64,000 nucleotides of DNA, from positions 1 through 64,000 of the forward strand of contig JAPLUI010000319.1 of the NCBI GenBank assembly GCA_026397725.1, read 5' to 3'. Source of the stretch: Verrucomicrobiota bacterium. GTDB lineage: Bacteria; Verrucomicrobiota; Verrucomicrobiia; Verrucomicrobiales; Akkermansiaceae. The position numbers were made by a program, and so were the translations under genes. Each line of letters opens with the position of its first letter. The stretch's first letter is position 1. Shown in pieces: positions 15,835-25,700 of this stretch. The notes under the pieces were generated by a model. That model was not told where the DNA came from and searched no databases. It saw only the letters and a program-made list of their open reading frames with translations.

Positions 15835-18573
15835 TCATTTGGATTCGGCTTTGATAGTCTCCGTCAGGGTGGATTGGAACCGGTAGGTCCCGGAACCTAC
15901 CTCGTACACCGCAGCGCCGTTTTCCATGCGCAGGAACTTCACGCCCTGCGCCCGCGCAGCGAGCTTGTTAGACTCGGTCACTCCGGCGGCGTCCTTCGAC
16001 GGAACATACACCGTCGCGGTGGTGTTCATCGGTATCGTGACTTCCATCGTTAGCTTGCCGGCATCGAGCTTCCAGTTGCTGACGATGCGGCCGTGAATCG
16101 AGTCATAGCCGCACTTAACCCACGTGAGGTCGCCGACAATGGCCGGCTTGATGATGATCTTCTTGAACCCGGGGCCGGATTCATCGGGGCAAATGCCGGC
16201 CAGGGATTTGAAGAACCAAGCCGACACATCTCCGAACATCACGTGGTTGTGAGAGCCGTCGCTATCGTCCCACTTTTCCCAAAGGGTAGTGGCTCCCTGC
16301 TTGATCCAGTAACCCCAGCTCGGCTGGGTTGTCTGTGCAGTCACCTTGAACGCCACATCAGCCCGCCCGTTGTTGGCAAGTACGTGGAGCAGATACTTGG
16401 TTCCCAATATTCCGCAGTCGAGATGGTTGCCCTGCATCTCAACATTGGCGACGAGATTATCTAACACGGTGTCAACATCCGCAGGTTCCACCAGCCCCTG
16501 GTATAGCGCGCAGGACAACGCGGTCTGCGATCCATTAGCGTATTGCTTTGTCTGCCCGTTTAGAAACTCCCTGTTGAATGCCTGCCTGATAGCGGCGGCA
16601 AGTTGGGCATATTTTGCCGCGTCATCCGGCTGGCCAAGAATCCCGGCCATTTTTGACACGATTACAGCGTCACAGTAATAGTAGCCGGTGGATGTCACCT
16701 CCACGGGTGTCTCGGTCTTTGCCACGCTCCAGTCGCCGGGGTCGATGCCAACAATGCCGTTCTTTGCCATGCTCGTTAGATAATCGACATAGCGTTTCAG
16801 GTTCTCGTAGTGCTCGGCCAGGAGGCGAATATCGCCGCGATATTGGTACATGTACCATGGAATCAGGACATACGCGGAAGTCCAGCCAGGGCCGCCTCCC
16901 CATTGGTAACCCCAGCCGCCGGTTGGAACGATGCCCGGCAGTTCGCCGCTGTCACGTTGTTCATCCTTGAAATCTAACATCCACTGGGTATAGGCAGCCG
17001 ACGCGTCGAAGTTGTAAAGACCGGTCTCGGCGGCCACATGAGCGTCGCCGGTCCAGCCGATCTTCTCACGGTTTGGGCAGTCGGTTGGATGGCCATGGAA
17101 GTTGTTCAGGTACGACCAACGGGTGCAATGCTGAATCTTGTTCAACAGCTCATTGGAACATTCAAACGTGCCGGCATTCTCCAGGTCGGTATGCATCACA
17201 AGTGCTTCCAGATCAGCCAGTTTGGGTTCACCGGGGAAACCTGTCACCTGGACATATTGGAATCCGTGATACATGAACCGGGACTGCCAGATTTCCGTTC
17301 CCTTGCCCTTGAGAACATAACGTTCCGTCTGGAACTCGGCGGACTGGCAGAACACCTTGATCCGGTCTGGATTCAGGGTCCCGTCGTCATGCAGCAATTC
17401 GGCGTACTGGATCTTCACCTCCGTCCCAGCCGGACCTGTCACAGCCAAGCGGGCGGTGCCGGCAATATTCTGCCCCATATCATATAGATAAACACCCGGC
17501 TTGGGCTGGGAAACCTTAACCGGTTTCAGAACCTCCGTGACGCGTATTGGCTGAACCATCTGGGCACTGAGCTTGCCTTTGGGCGCATCAACCACCTTGG
17601 CCGCGACCCACTTCGAATCATCGTAGCCGGCAGTGTTCCACCCTTCTTTCTCCAGCCTGGCGTCATACACTTCCCCGCTCAGCATGCCGTCAAACTGAAT
17701 CGGACCTGTGGAGTATTTCCACGACTCGTCGCTGATGATTGTTTGGGTGGACCCGTCGGCAAATGCGATTTCAAGCTGGAGCAGCATCTTGGGTTTGGCA
17801 CGCCAAGGTGCCGTGTCAAAGCTCCACGGGTTCTTCACGTGATAATTATACCAACCGTTTCCAAGCATCACCCCCATGGCATTATTGCCATTCTTCAGTT
17901 GGCGGGTCATGTCGTAAGTCACATAGAGCACACGCCGGTCATATCGCGTGAATTTCGGGTCCAGCACATGGTCGCCGACCTTTTGTCCATTCAGTGTCAG
18001 CTCATAATATCCCAAGCCGCTGATATATGCCGTGGCACGTTCAATTTTCTTGTCCAGGGAGAACGTCTTCCTGAGGAGCGGAGCAGGTTCGATCGGCGCA
18101 TCGGTGGGAGCGCCAATCCACTTCGCCTTGAAATCCTGCGGGTTTAGGAGGCCCATCGACCACCCGGCAGGGGCGCTCCAGGCCGACGCTTTGCCGCCCT
18201 TGTCCCAGACGCGGACTTTCCAATGGCAGGCCAGCCGCGACCCTAACAGCTTTCCGGAATACTCCACCTGGATGCTCTGATCCGACTCCACCTTGCCGCT
18301 GTCCCACAGGTCGCCCTGGTCTTTGGCTAATGATTCCGGTGTCGAGGCGACCAGCACTTGATAGCCACTTTGTTTCTGACCTCTGTCCTCTGAACTCTGA
18401 CTTCTCTCTTCAATGACCCATGACAGCCGGGGCTTTGCCACGTCGATGCCGAGCGGATCCACGAGGTATTCGCAGCGCAGGCGCGACGGCTCCGCGACGG
18501 AGGCTGACAGGCAGGTCAGCATGGCGATTCCGGCAAGCAGTCCGGCGGCGATACGGGTGACGATGGGGTTCAT
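15835..18573 (-). CDS. Exported alpha-L-rhamnosidase, GH78
   Basis: The 912-residue protein has a signal peptide (MNPIVTRIAAGLLAGIAMLT...ASVA), which fixes the start at 18573 although the frame is open further upstream. Order of domains: an N-terminal beta-sandwich (WIG and YELTLNGQKVGDHVLDP), the conserved rhamnosidase region, an (alpha/alpha)6 catalytic barrel and a C-terminal beta domain. The catalytic segment TDCPNREKIGWTGDAH near residue 498 and the late DGSHNHVMFGDVSAWFF motif are intact. GH78 enzymes release terminal alpha-L-rhamnose by inversion, from pectic rhamnogalacturonan or other rhamnosylated glycans. A heptamer array lies in codons near residue 55. The last 130 codons are nearly identical in DNA to the paralogue ending at 37363. 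This is the only GH78 of the three close paralogues here that looks fully active. Confidence 0.92.
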   Translation of the reverse strand: MNPIVTRIAAGLLAGIAMLTCLSASVAEPSRLRCEYLVDPLGIDVAKPRLSWVIEERSQSSEDRGQKQSGYQVLVASTPESLAKDQGDLWDSGKVESDQSIQVEYSGKLLGSRLACHWKVRVWDKGGKASAWSAPAGWSMGLLNPQDFKAKWIGAPTDAPIEPAPLLRKTFSLDKKIERATAYISGLGYYELTLNGQKVGDHVLDPKFTRYDRRVLYVTYDMTRQLKNGNNAMGVMLGNGWYNYHVKNPWSFDTAPWRAKPKMLLQLEIAFADGSTQTIISDESWKYSTGPIQFDGMLSGEVYDARLEKEGWNTAGYDDSKWVAAKVVDAPKGKLSAQMVQPIRVTEVLKPVKVSQPKPGVYLYDMGQNIAGTARLAVTGPAGTEVKIQYAELLHDDGTLNPDRIKVFCQSAEFQTERYVLKGKGTEIWQSRFMYHGFQYVQVTGFPGEPKLADLEALVMHTDLENAGTFECSNELLNKIQHCTRWSYLNNFHGHPTDCPNREKIGWTGDAHVAAETGLYNFDASAAYTQWMLDFKDEQRDSGELPGIVPTGGWGYQWGGGPGWTSAYVLIPWYMYQYRGDIRLLAEHYENLKRYVDYLTSMAKNGIVGIDPGDWSVAKTETPVEVTSTGYYYCDAVIVSKMAGILGQPDDAAKYAQLAAAIRQAFNREFLNGQTKQYANGSQTALSCALYQGLVEPADVDTVLDNLVANVEMQGNHLDCGILGTKYLLHVLANNGRADVAFKVTAQTTQPSWGYWIKQGATTLWEKWDDSDGSHNHVMFGDVSAWFFKSLAGICPDESGPGFKKIIIKPAIVGDLTWVKCGYDSIHGRIVSNWKLDAGKLTMEVTIPMNTTATVYVPSKDAAGVTESNKLAARAQGVKFLRMENGAAVYEVGSGTYRFQSTLTETIKAESK
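18377..18411. repeat. Five-unit heptamer array (TGACCTC) inside the intact GH78 gene
   Basis: The units TGACCTC, TGTCCTC, TGAACTC, TGACTTC and TCTCTTC lie in the coding sequence and encode ERSQSSEDRGQ. A unit gain or loss would shift the frame near the N-terminus. Confidence 0.75.
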
Positions 18574-18604
18574 AAGATTCTTCAGAGTTGTGTCCTTTCC
18601 TCGT

Positions 18605-20965
18605 TCATTTCCACGGAATGACCTGCATCTCCTCGAACGTCGTGTTTTGGCCGCCGATCTCGCCCATCGTGGGCGTGGCTGCCCAGACCAGCCAGCGATA
18701 GGATCCGAGCGGCTTGTCCGCGCTGCGGCGGATGCTGGTGGCCTCATGTTCGGTCCGCTCCCCACGGGAATCCACCGTGATGACCGGTGTGAAAGCCTTG
18801 GTATCGGCGACGTTCCAACCCGGGTCCGTGGTGGAATTGCTGCCGTAAAGAGTGAACGACTGTCTGGCATGCGTATTGCCGGACGCGTAGGTATTGACCC
18901 GGGCAATGCTTTTCACTGCACCCAGATCGTACCTGATCTTGCCGGTGTCAACCCCGCCGGCAAAGGTCGGCCCGCGGTTGCACTCGATTTTACCATCTAC
19001 CAGAAGCTCAGTGGCACCTATGGTCAACTCAGCTCCACCCACAGATGCCTTTGCCGGCAATACCGCCGATGGGTCACTGAGCGGGATCGTCTTGAACTCG
19101 GGCTTCCACAGGTTCTCTCTTGTCACGTAGGTGTAATGGGTCAGATCAATCGGCAGCAGCTTCTGCTGCCGATTGATTGTTAGTGTCAACTTCCCGCCGG
19201 CGGATTGATCAGCCATGGCAGTGATGTCAGCGATTGATTTCGCCTCCTTGCCATTGCAGGAGATGATCACGTCGTCCTTTTTCAAGCCGGCCTTGGCGGC
19301 GTCACTGGCGGCGGGCACGTCAAGCAGCAACACGCCGCCGTCGGTAGTCAGTCCGTAGGCGGCGCGCTCCTTGGCACCGGCAATCTCACGGGCCTGCGCC
19401 TGCCAAAGCAACCTGGCCGCAGGCATCAGCGCGGGAATCTGCCCGGAGAAGGTCAGTTTGAGCGAATAGGCGCTGCATGGATAGGGTTCCTTGGGCGGCA
19501 ATGAGATCTGGAGTGACTCGCCGTCCTGGGTGAATTTGAGCTTGTCCGCGGATCCTAACAGCGTGACGGCCAGCAAACTCTTCAGGTCGATGCGGGATTT
19601 GGCCAGGGTCTTGATTTTCACCACCGCACCGTCGCCTGGCCAGCCAAGGGTCGTGGCATAGAGGACGTTGTTCGCCTTGTTGCGGGTGAAGCGGATATCG
19701 GCGGCCGAGCCGCTGGAAATGCCGCTGAAGTTCTTATGACCCTCGCCGAAAGCCTCCCAGGTGCGGGTGGAGAAGATGGCCTCGCCGATCAGGTTGAAGT
19801 CATGCTCCATATCCTTGAACATGGTGATCACTTCTTCTTCCAGCTCGCCTTCACCGGTTAGAGGCACATTCAGCAGTAGGTTGCCGTTTTTGCTGACCAC
19901 ATCGATCAGGGTATGGATAATTTCAAAGCCCTTCTTGTAATCCTTTCGGCGGTCGCGCAGCCAGTACCACTCACCACCCGTGGGTTTGTCGGTCTGCCAG
20001 AAGTTCTTCTGAAGGGTGGCGGGAAATTCGAACTCGAAGTTTTCGGCGCCGATGGGACAGCCGCCCTTGAAGTTGGCCACAGCCTGCAATTTGCCGCCAT
20101 GTTCCTTGAGACTCTGGTTGTAGAGATGCGAGACGATCTTGTAGCCCTTGTCCTTGAAGGGCGGGCCGCCGTCGGTGTAGTAGAGGTCGGGATGATAGCG
20201 ATCAATCAGGTCTTTCATCCGGTCCTCGAAGTTCTGCTCGAACTCAGGCGGGCCGACATCCTGCGGTCCTTCGTATCCCGGATCGCTGCTCTTCCATGGC
20301 ACGCCGTAGAGGTCCTGGAATTGCGGGTCCTGGCCGTCATACGGCACGCCCGCCAACGGGCCGGTCTTGTCGGCCCCGTGCGAGGTCTGCAGCCAGCGGT
20401 AGGTCCGGGCGACGTGCGAGGCCACGCCGAAATGCAGGCCGTTAGCCACGGTGGCCTTTTGCCACATCCCGCAAATATCCTTGCCGGCGGTGGCCATCGA
20501 ATTGAAACGCGGCTGGAATTTGGAATCCCACATGTCGAAGTTGTCATGGTGCGATGCCACTGGCACCACGTAGCGCGCGCCGCCCTGCTTGTATAACTTC
20601 ACGAGCCGGTCGGCCTGGGCCTGGTCGAATTTTTCGGCCTTGAACAGCTTGCAGATATCCTTGTAGCCGAACTTCGAGGGATGGCCGTAGGTGGCGCAAT
20701 GATACTTGTAGCCCTCGCTGCCCTCTTCGTACATCCAGCGGGCATACCACGTGGAGGCCACGCCGGGGATGCTCTCCGGCCCCCAGTGCATGAAGATGCC
20801 GAACTTGCCGTCGATGAACCACTCGGGGATCTCCGCCTGCTTGAGCGAGTCCACCGTCGGCTCGTATTTGGCCTGGCTTGGCGCGGGCTTGTCGGCGGCT
20901 TGAACCAGTGCCAGCGGTGTTAGACAGATGGCGGTATAGGTGATGCGTTTGATGATGTTGTTCAT
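18605..20965 (-). CDS. Exported GH29 alpha-L-fucosidase with PDZ domain
   Basis: This is a 786-residue protein with a signal peptide (MNNIIKRITYTAICLTPLALVQA). Residues of about 35-440 form a GH29 retaining fucosidase barrel: IPEWFIDGKFGIFMHWGPES, then YVVPVASHHDNFDMW. The likely nucleophile D265 sits in DLYYTDGG. A small beta-sandwich follows. Residues of about 523-612 form a PDZ domain (AYGLTTDGGVLLLDVPAASDAAKAGLKKDDVIISCNG). The C-terminal 170 residues look like a discoidin-type carbohydrate-binding sandwich. PDZ domains bind peptide C-termini or internal strands, so this module may tether the enzyme to a partner; the adjacent beta-helix protein carries a very similar PDZ. Expected role: removal of alpha-L-fucose from the operon's target glycan. 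The preceding gene ends 9 bp upstream. Confidence 0.9.
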   Translation of the reverse strand: MNNIIKRITYTAICLTPLALVQAADKPAPSQAKYEPTVDSLKQAEIPEWFIDGKFGIFMHWGPESIPGVASTWYARWMYEEGSEGYKYHCATYGHPSKFGYKDICKLFKAEKFDQAQADRLVKLYKQGGARYVVPVASHHDNFDMWDSKFQPRFNSMATAGKDICGMWQKATVANGLHFGVASHVARTYRWLQTSHGADKTGPLAGVPYDGQDPQFQDLYGVPWKSSDPGYEGPQDVGPPEFEQNFEDRMKDLIDRYHPDLYYTDGGPPFKDKGYKIVSHLYNQSLKEHGGKLQAVANFKGGCPIGAENFEFEFPATLQKNFWQTDKPTGGEWYWLRDRRKDYKKGFEIIHTLIDVVSKNGNLLLNVPLTGEGELEEEVITMFKDMEHDFNLIGEAIFSTRTWEAFGEGHKNFSGISSGSAADIRFTRNKANNVLYATTLGWPGDGAVVKIKTLAKSRIDLKSLLAVTLLGSADKLKFTQDGESLQISLPPKEPYPCSAYSLKLTFSGQIPALMPAARLLWQAQAREIAGAKERAAYGLTTDGGVLLLDVPAASDAAKAGLKKDDVIISCNGKEAKSIADITAMADQSAGGKLTLTINRQQKLLPIDLTHYTYVTRENLWKPEFKTIPLSDPSAVLPAKASVGGAELTIGATELLVDGKIECNRGPTFAGGVDTGKIRYDLGAVKSIARVNTYASGNTHARQSFTLYGSNSTTDPGWNVADTKAFTPVITVDSRGERTEHEATSIRRSADKPLGSYRWLVWAATPTMGEIGGQNTTFEEMQVIPWK

Positions 20966-20974
20966 ATATTTTCG

Positions 20975-23380
20975 TTAGATGCTAAGAGTGATTTGTTTTT
21001 GTTTGCGGATGAGGGTGATCGACAACTTCTTGCCGGCGGCTGCGGCGCGGTGTATTTCCAGGTCGCTTACGGTGCGCACCGGTTGATCATTGCAGGAGAT
21101 GATCACATCGTCCTTTTGGAGGCCGGCCGTGGCGGCCGGGCTGGCGGCGGGAACATCCATGACAAGCACCCCGGTCTCATCGGGCAAACCATAGACTGAG
21201 CGGTCGCCGAGGCCCGCGATGTCGCGAACCCGTGCCTGCCAGATCTCACTTGGTGGCGCGGGTGGTGGTTGGGATGGCGCGGCGGATTTCACGGCGGCGG
21301 GCATTTCCGGGGTGCGGGCGAGCGCTTTGAGCGCGGGCATCTGCACGCCGAACTGGTCCATCGGGAAATTCACAAAGCCGAGTTTGAGAGCCGGCGAGTT
21401 TTCCGCCACGCGGAAATCCCCGTTGGCGGCATCGACGAACATCGCGTCGGCGACGAGCGAATGCGCGTCGCGCTTGGATTGGCTAGCGAGCTTGGTGGCG
21501 GGTTCCGGTGCGGTGAGGCCCGCGCGATGGACCAGGTTGTTGTCCACTTCCTTGCCCCACGGAGCCGGGATGTCTCCTGCCGGATGATACTCCTCGTCGG
21601 ACATGATATTGTGGCGGACAATCTCCCCGCCGTGCTTGTACCAGACATGCGGGTGGAAACCGCCGAACAAGATGTTGTTTTCCACCACGCGGCCGAAGCC
21701 CTCGCGGTTTTTCAGGCCGCCATGGAGGCAGAGGTTGTTGTAGATATGATAATTGGTGGACCCGTCATCGAGGTCGATGTCCCAGCCGTTGTCGCAGCGC
21801 CAGCGGCTGTTGCGGATGACGGTGGCCTTGTAGGCATCCGCAGTGACAAGTTCCTTGTTAGCCTCCCACGCCTTGTCGTCATTGAGGTCCAGGCCGCGCA
21901 AATTCCAATAGCGGTCGCGGCCCCAGGAATTAAACGACCCGTGGTCACCGGTTTCCTTGACGGTGTCAAAGACATCGCAGAACTCGATGAGATGGCCGCC
22001 CCAGCAACCATCGCCGATGTTAATGCCGGCGCGCGGCATGTCATAAATCGAGCAATGCCGGATGGTGATGCCCTGTGCCATGTCCATGGTCACGCCTGCG
22101 GTTTGTTTTTCCACCTGGCCGATGTCATGGATCAGGCAGTCCTCCACCACACAGTCGCCCGGGTAGTTGGATGTCTTCGGCCCGGCCGTGCGGTCGATTT
22201 TGTCGAGGTCGTTGCCCTTGTCCCAGGGGATGCCGTTGTAGCAGGCATTGGGATCGCCGATCAAGGCCACGCCGTTGCCGCCCGCCCGTGTGATATGGCA
22301 GCCCCGCACCGTGATCCGGCGGTTGTAGTTGTTCACAAACACGGCGTTGCCACCGAGTTGGTCGAGCATGCAGTTATCTAACACGCAATCCTCCGCGCCA
22401 TTGAAGAGCACCGCGCCGCCGCGATAGATCGCCCAGTCGCTGCGCAGCACGGGTTCCTTGGTGTCCATGAACGTCCGCGCGGCGTGGCGGAAGTTCAGGC
22501 CTTTGAGTGACAGAAACCGCACCGGCGATTGTTCGGTGCCGCGGAACTCGACGAGGTTGCGCAAACGCACCGTTTCGATGGTGTCCTTGGCGAGGTCGAG
22601 TCCCGCGGGCGGATAGAAATAGAGCAGGTTTTTCTTGGTATCGAGGAACCACTCGCCCGGTGAGTCGAGTTCCTCGAAGATGTTTTCCACGAACCTGGCA
22701 TCCTTGTTCATGCCGGATGGGCGGTTGTTCTGCCAGCCGCCTTCGTAGGTGACGTTGTTGTCGGCCTTGTTGCCGGTGATGCGGTAATGCATGCCGCCCC
22801 AGCCGTTGCCGTGCAGGGTGTGAATGAATCCGCCGGTGGGATCCTGCCATTTGGCAGCACGCTCCGGGCTGATGGCATCCGCCGCGCAGCCGTGGAAGAT
22901 CCGTGCCCTGGAGTCGAAGTTCGGGTAACGCGCCAGGATTTGAAGCGTGCCATTGACGAACAACTGGTCGGTCGTGAAGCCGGCAGGCACCTCAGCCTTC
23001 ATGATCCCATCCTTGTACGGCTGCCATTTGAGATTGCGCAATGGCATACCGCCGCTGATCACCGGACGCTCCTTGCCATACGCCTGATAGACCACCGGCG
23101 CAACCTTGCTGCCGGAATCCTCGCCGGTGAACACCAGCGGCTCCGGCAGATAATACGTTCCTTCCCTCACATGGACGGTGACTGACTTCGGATCTTTTTC
23201 TTCCGCCCTCTGTTTGCGCCCCGCCTGTTGAGCGCGCTGCAAGGTCACGAACGGCTTGGCCAGCGTGCCCGGATTCTTGTCGTTGCCATTCGTTGCAACG
23301 AAAAACTCCGAGGCTCTCGCCTCAACCGTAACAAAAACACATAGAGACAATACGATTGCACAACACGCTGAATTCTTCAT
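20975..23380 (-). CDS. Exported beta-helix glycan-active protein with C-terminal PDZ domain
   Basis: The 801-residue product has a signal peptide (MKNSACCAIVLSLCVFVTVEARA) and FFVATNGNDKNPGTLAKPFVTLQRAQ, the entry of many right-handed parallel beta-helix enzymes. The helix runs to about residue 650 and contains ETGDHGSFNSWGRDRYW, reminiscent of GH141-like proteins, a family including fucosidase and xylanase activities. I cannot fix the family from sequence alone. Residues of about 710-801 are a PDZ domain preceded by EIWQARVRDIAG, matching the linker and PDZ of the GH29 neighbour. It probably works with that fucosidase on the same polysaccharide in the periplasm or at the surface. Spacing to neighbours is 9 and 16 bp. 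Confidence 0.78.
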   Translation of the reverse strand: MKNSACCAIVLSLCVFVTVEARASEFFVATNGNDKNPGTLAKPFVTLQRAQQAGRKQRAEEKDPKSVTVHVREGTYYLPEPLVFTGEDSGSKVAPVVYQAYGKERPVISGGMPLRNLKWQPYKDGIMKAEVPAGFTTDQLFVNGTLQILARYPNFDSRARIFHGCAADAISPERAAKWQDPTGGFIHTLHGNGWGGMHYRITGNKADNNVTYEGGWQNNRPSGMNKDARFVENIFEELDSPGEWFLDTKKNLLYFYPPAGLDLAKDTIETVRLRNLVEFRGTEQSPVRFLSLKGLNFRHAARTFMDTKEPVLRSDWAIYRGGAVLFNGAEDCVLDNCMLDQLGGNAVFVNNYNRRITVRGCHITRAGGNGVALIGDPNACYNGIPWDKGNDLDKIDRTAGPKTSNYPGDCVVEDCLIHDIGQVEKQTAGVTMDMAQGITIRHCSIYDMPRAGINIGDGCWGGHLIEFCDVFDTVKETGDHGSFNSWGRDRYWNLRGLDLNDDKAWEANKELVTADAYKATVIRNSRWRCDNGWDIDLDDGSTNYHIYNNLCLHGGLKNREGFGRVVENNILFGGFHPHVWYKHGGEIVRHNIMSDEEYHPAGDIPAPWGKEVDNNLVHRAGLTAPEPATKLASQSKRDAHSLVADAMFVDAANGDFRVAENSPALKLGFVNFPMDQFGVQMPALKALARTPEMPAAVKSAAPSQPPPAPPSEIWQARVRDIAGLGDRSVYGLPDETGVLVMDVPAASPAATAGLQKDDVIISCNDQPVRTVSDLEIHRAAAAGKKLSITLIRKQKQITLSI

Positions 23381-23396
23381 TGGTACTCCTTGTATA

Positions 23397-25670
23397 TTAT
23401 TTGGTTATCATTTTCATCATCGCGTGCCCCATCTCCACGCCTATTCGGAAATAACTCTCGCCGCTGTAGTTCCAGTGGTACCCGCCACCCGGAGATGGCG
23501 AGTTTTCCTCAAAATCGAAAGGCCGCGTGTCCACGGTGGCCACGGTGCCGGCGAATTCGGGATATTCATCAGGCTGGGACACGGCGGTCTGCGCCGCGAT
23601 CAACTTCATTCCGGTGGGATCAATATCAACCATGCTCATCCCCGTGGTCCCAATTACGATCCGCATATTCGGCACCTTGAACTCAGTGCGGAGATCCTTA
23701 ATCAGATTCACCAGATTAACCTCGTATTCGGCGGTCTTCTTCGTGTCGATGCGATCATTCCATCCCTGATGCCAGCCGAACCCGACGATTTCACAGCCCT
23801 GTCCCTGATAGGCAGGGCAATAATCTTTCAGGTTGTTGAGCACCTTATGGACCTTTTCGGTCATCAGGCCATAGTACGGCCCGACCTTGCCGCCGGAACT
23901 GGGAGGACGGAAGTCCTCCGCCAACGATTTGCCACCCCATGCGGTCTTGATGAGGAGCACCTGATCGTCCATGGCATCGCCGACCGTCAGGCCGAAGCCG
24001 TATTCCGGACCGACGCTCCCTGTCGAGGCACCGAAATCGGGGGTTAGCGGGCCGTTTTTCACCTCGCCTGCCGGATCTTCACCCTTCTGGTTCCATAGGG
24101 AAACCCATACATCATTGCGAGGAACAAAATTCGGCAGGGGCGTATCTCTCTTGACGCGGCCTGTATCAGTGAGGACATGGGGGGATTCAACGAAGTGATC
24201 GTACCGAATGGGGTTGTTCACGATCATCCCCCGAAGTGCGCCCAGTCCGCCAACGATCGGCGGGGTTCTCAGTTCGGTGTCTGGATTGCCGCCCCAGTCG
24301 ACCGCCCCATGGCCCTCCATGTTCGACTGGCCCGCAAGGATGAAGACCTTCAGCTTGCCGTTGCCGGTCCGCGCTTTTACATTCAAGGCGCACGCCGCGG
24401 AGTTGCTGGGCGCATTTTGGATATCACCGGAATACTTGGCGGTGATGCTGTGACGACCCCACGGCAAGTCTTTGATCGTGATTTCGACCTTTAACGCGGC
24501 ATCCAAGGTTTTGGCACCCAGAGGCGGCAGGTCGTTACTCGCCAACGCCGCACCTTTGCCATAGCGGGAATCGTAATAACTGATCGGAGTCACCTCCTTG
24601 CCCTCATAGTCATAAAAAATGACTTTGCCACTTGGTTTCTTGGTGCCGGCCACCGTGGCAGTGAAGGTCACAGGATCACCATGCGTCGGATGATCACTGC
24701 CGCTGGCAAGCGTCAGGGTGGTGGTGGTCGCGGGGCGATTGTCGGTCACTAACAGGGAAATTGGAGCAGAGGTGCTGGGAGAGTTATTGGGATCGCCCTC
24801 ATACCGGGCACTCAACGGGTGCGTGCCGCCCGCAAACACGTCTGTAACAAGGACTGCTGTGCTGGAACTATTCACTACCTGGCTCTCCAGGGGAACCTCT
24901 CCGTCATAGAAGGTCACTTTCCCGACTGGTTTTGCACCGCCTACCGTGGCCGTGAAGGTGAGACGATCGCCGAACGTGGACTTGTTCGTGCCAACCGTCT
25001 GCTTGAGCGAAATGGTTGTCGGTTTTCTCGGATCGAACCTCACGAGCTGAAAACCATTCAAGGTGCCCGTGAAATTGACATGTATCCCGCCCTCATCCGA
25101 AGGAACGATATTTTTGAAAACGACATAATCTTCACCCTCGACCCACGTGGCGCCGTTGAGGTTCTTGCCGGTGCTTATCAGCGTGTTGGTGCCCGCATCC
25201 GACCGATTGCTGATAGAAAACTCCCCGCCCTTGTTCCTGCCGTAATCATCCTGCGAGGGGAGATAAAGGTCGTACCTGTTGAATTTGTCGAGTCCGCTGA
25301 TATCCAGAGGGGTCTTGTTGGCATCATGCCAGCCTCCGATGAGAAGGGTCAACTTGTTGTTTCGCCAGTCCTGGGCGCAGCCGACAGCCGTGTCGACATG
25401 GAAGCCCACCGTCGTGGGCTTGTCCTCGGAATTCTTCAGCTTGGTACGGTTCCAACCAAACCCTTCACTCCAGATCACCCCGGGGTACGCAACGGGCGCC
25501 ACTCCGCGATCCGTCGGGTTCGCCCGTCCCTTCATGGTGCTTTCAGGCTCCCACGCATGACCGCCACAGTTCACATTGATGACTTCAACCGCCTCCGCCG
25601 CTTTGGCACAATAACTGGTGACAAACCCCATTGCGGACAGACCGCACATCATAACAATTCGCTTTTTCAT
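23397..25670 (-). CDS. Exported sialate-O-acetylesterase-type (SASA) esterase with Ig-like domains
   Basis: The protein has 757 residues. A signal peptide is followed by an N-terminal beta domain (about 27-215) of the kind found before SASA esterases. Two bacterial Ig-like repeats follow (about 220-430; FTATVGGAKPVGKVTFYDGEVPL and FTATVAGTKKPSGKVIFYD). The C-terminal SGNH-hydrolase fold has the nucleophile Ser in FILAGQSNMEGHG (about 447), GFGWHQGWND, and a catalytic His in YHWNYSGESYFRIG (about 731). Such enzymes remove O-acetyl groups from sugars. In this operon it would deacetylate the rhamnose/fucose-rich substrate so the glycosidases can act. The gene is closely spaced with both neighbours. 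Confidence 0.85.
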   Translation of the reverse strand: MKKRIVMMCGLSAMGFVTSYCAKAAEAVEVINVNCGGHAWEPESTMKGRANPTDRGVAPVAYPGVIWSEGFGWNRTKLKNSEDKPTTVGFHVDTAVGCAQDWRNNKLTLLIGGWHDANKTPLDISGLDKFNRYDLYLPSQDDYGRNKGGEFSISNRSDAGTNTLISTGKNLNGATWVEGEDYVVFKNIVPSDEGGIHVNFTGTLNGFQLVRFDPRKPTTISLKQTVGTNKSTFGDRLTFTATVGGAKPVGKVTFYDGEVPLESQVVNSSSTAVLVTDVFAGGTHPLSARYEGDPNNSPSTSAPISLLVTDNRPATTTTLTLASGSDHPTHGDPVTFTATVAGTKKPSGKVIFYDYEGKEVTPISYYDSRYGKGAALASNDLPPLGAKTLDAALKVEITIKDLPWGRHSITAKYSGDIQNAPSNSAACALNVKARTGNGKLKVFILAGQSNMEGHGAVDWGGNPDTELRTPPIVGGLGALRGMIVNNPIRYDHFVESPHVLTDTGRVKRDTPLPNFVPRNDVWVSLWNQKGEDPAGEVKNGPLTPDFGASTGSVGPEYGFGLTVGDAMDDQVLLIKTAWGGKSLAEDFRPPSSGGKVGPYYGLMTEKVHKVLNNLKDYCPAYQGQGCEIVGFGWHQGWNDRIDTKKTAEYEVNLVNLIKDLRTEFKVPNMRIVIGTTGMSMVDIDPTGMKLIAAQTAVSQPDEYPEFAGTVATVDTRPFDFEENSPSPGGGYHWNYSGESYFRIGVEMGHAMMKMITK

Positions 25671-25700
25671 TTGTTTATTCCTTTCATTGTCGTCATTTCA

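Larger units (their letters stand above)
14236..15838 (-). pseudogene. GH78 alpha-L-rhamnosidase pseudogene, interrupted
   Basis: This is the last and broken gene of the operon. ATG 15838 overlaps the stop of the upstream rhamnosidase (ATGA). The protein starts MKEHTTRRFAAYLIAA, but TGC-TAA replaces the TGC-GAA of the paralogues near 15733, a nonsense codon in LRCEYRDNP. At WTMGL a MITE-like element is inserted. Beyond it the frame resumes as LQPDDWKANWIGYD, shifts by one base near 14965 (AFVG* to SADNYCDAAING), and continues as a rhamnosidase N-terminal domain to YQTYDVTA before similarity is lost. The catalytic domain is absent. Three independent lesions show an inactive gene, closely related to the intact copies at 15835-18573 and 37363-39618. 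Confidence 0.85.
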
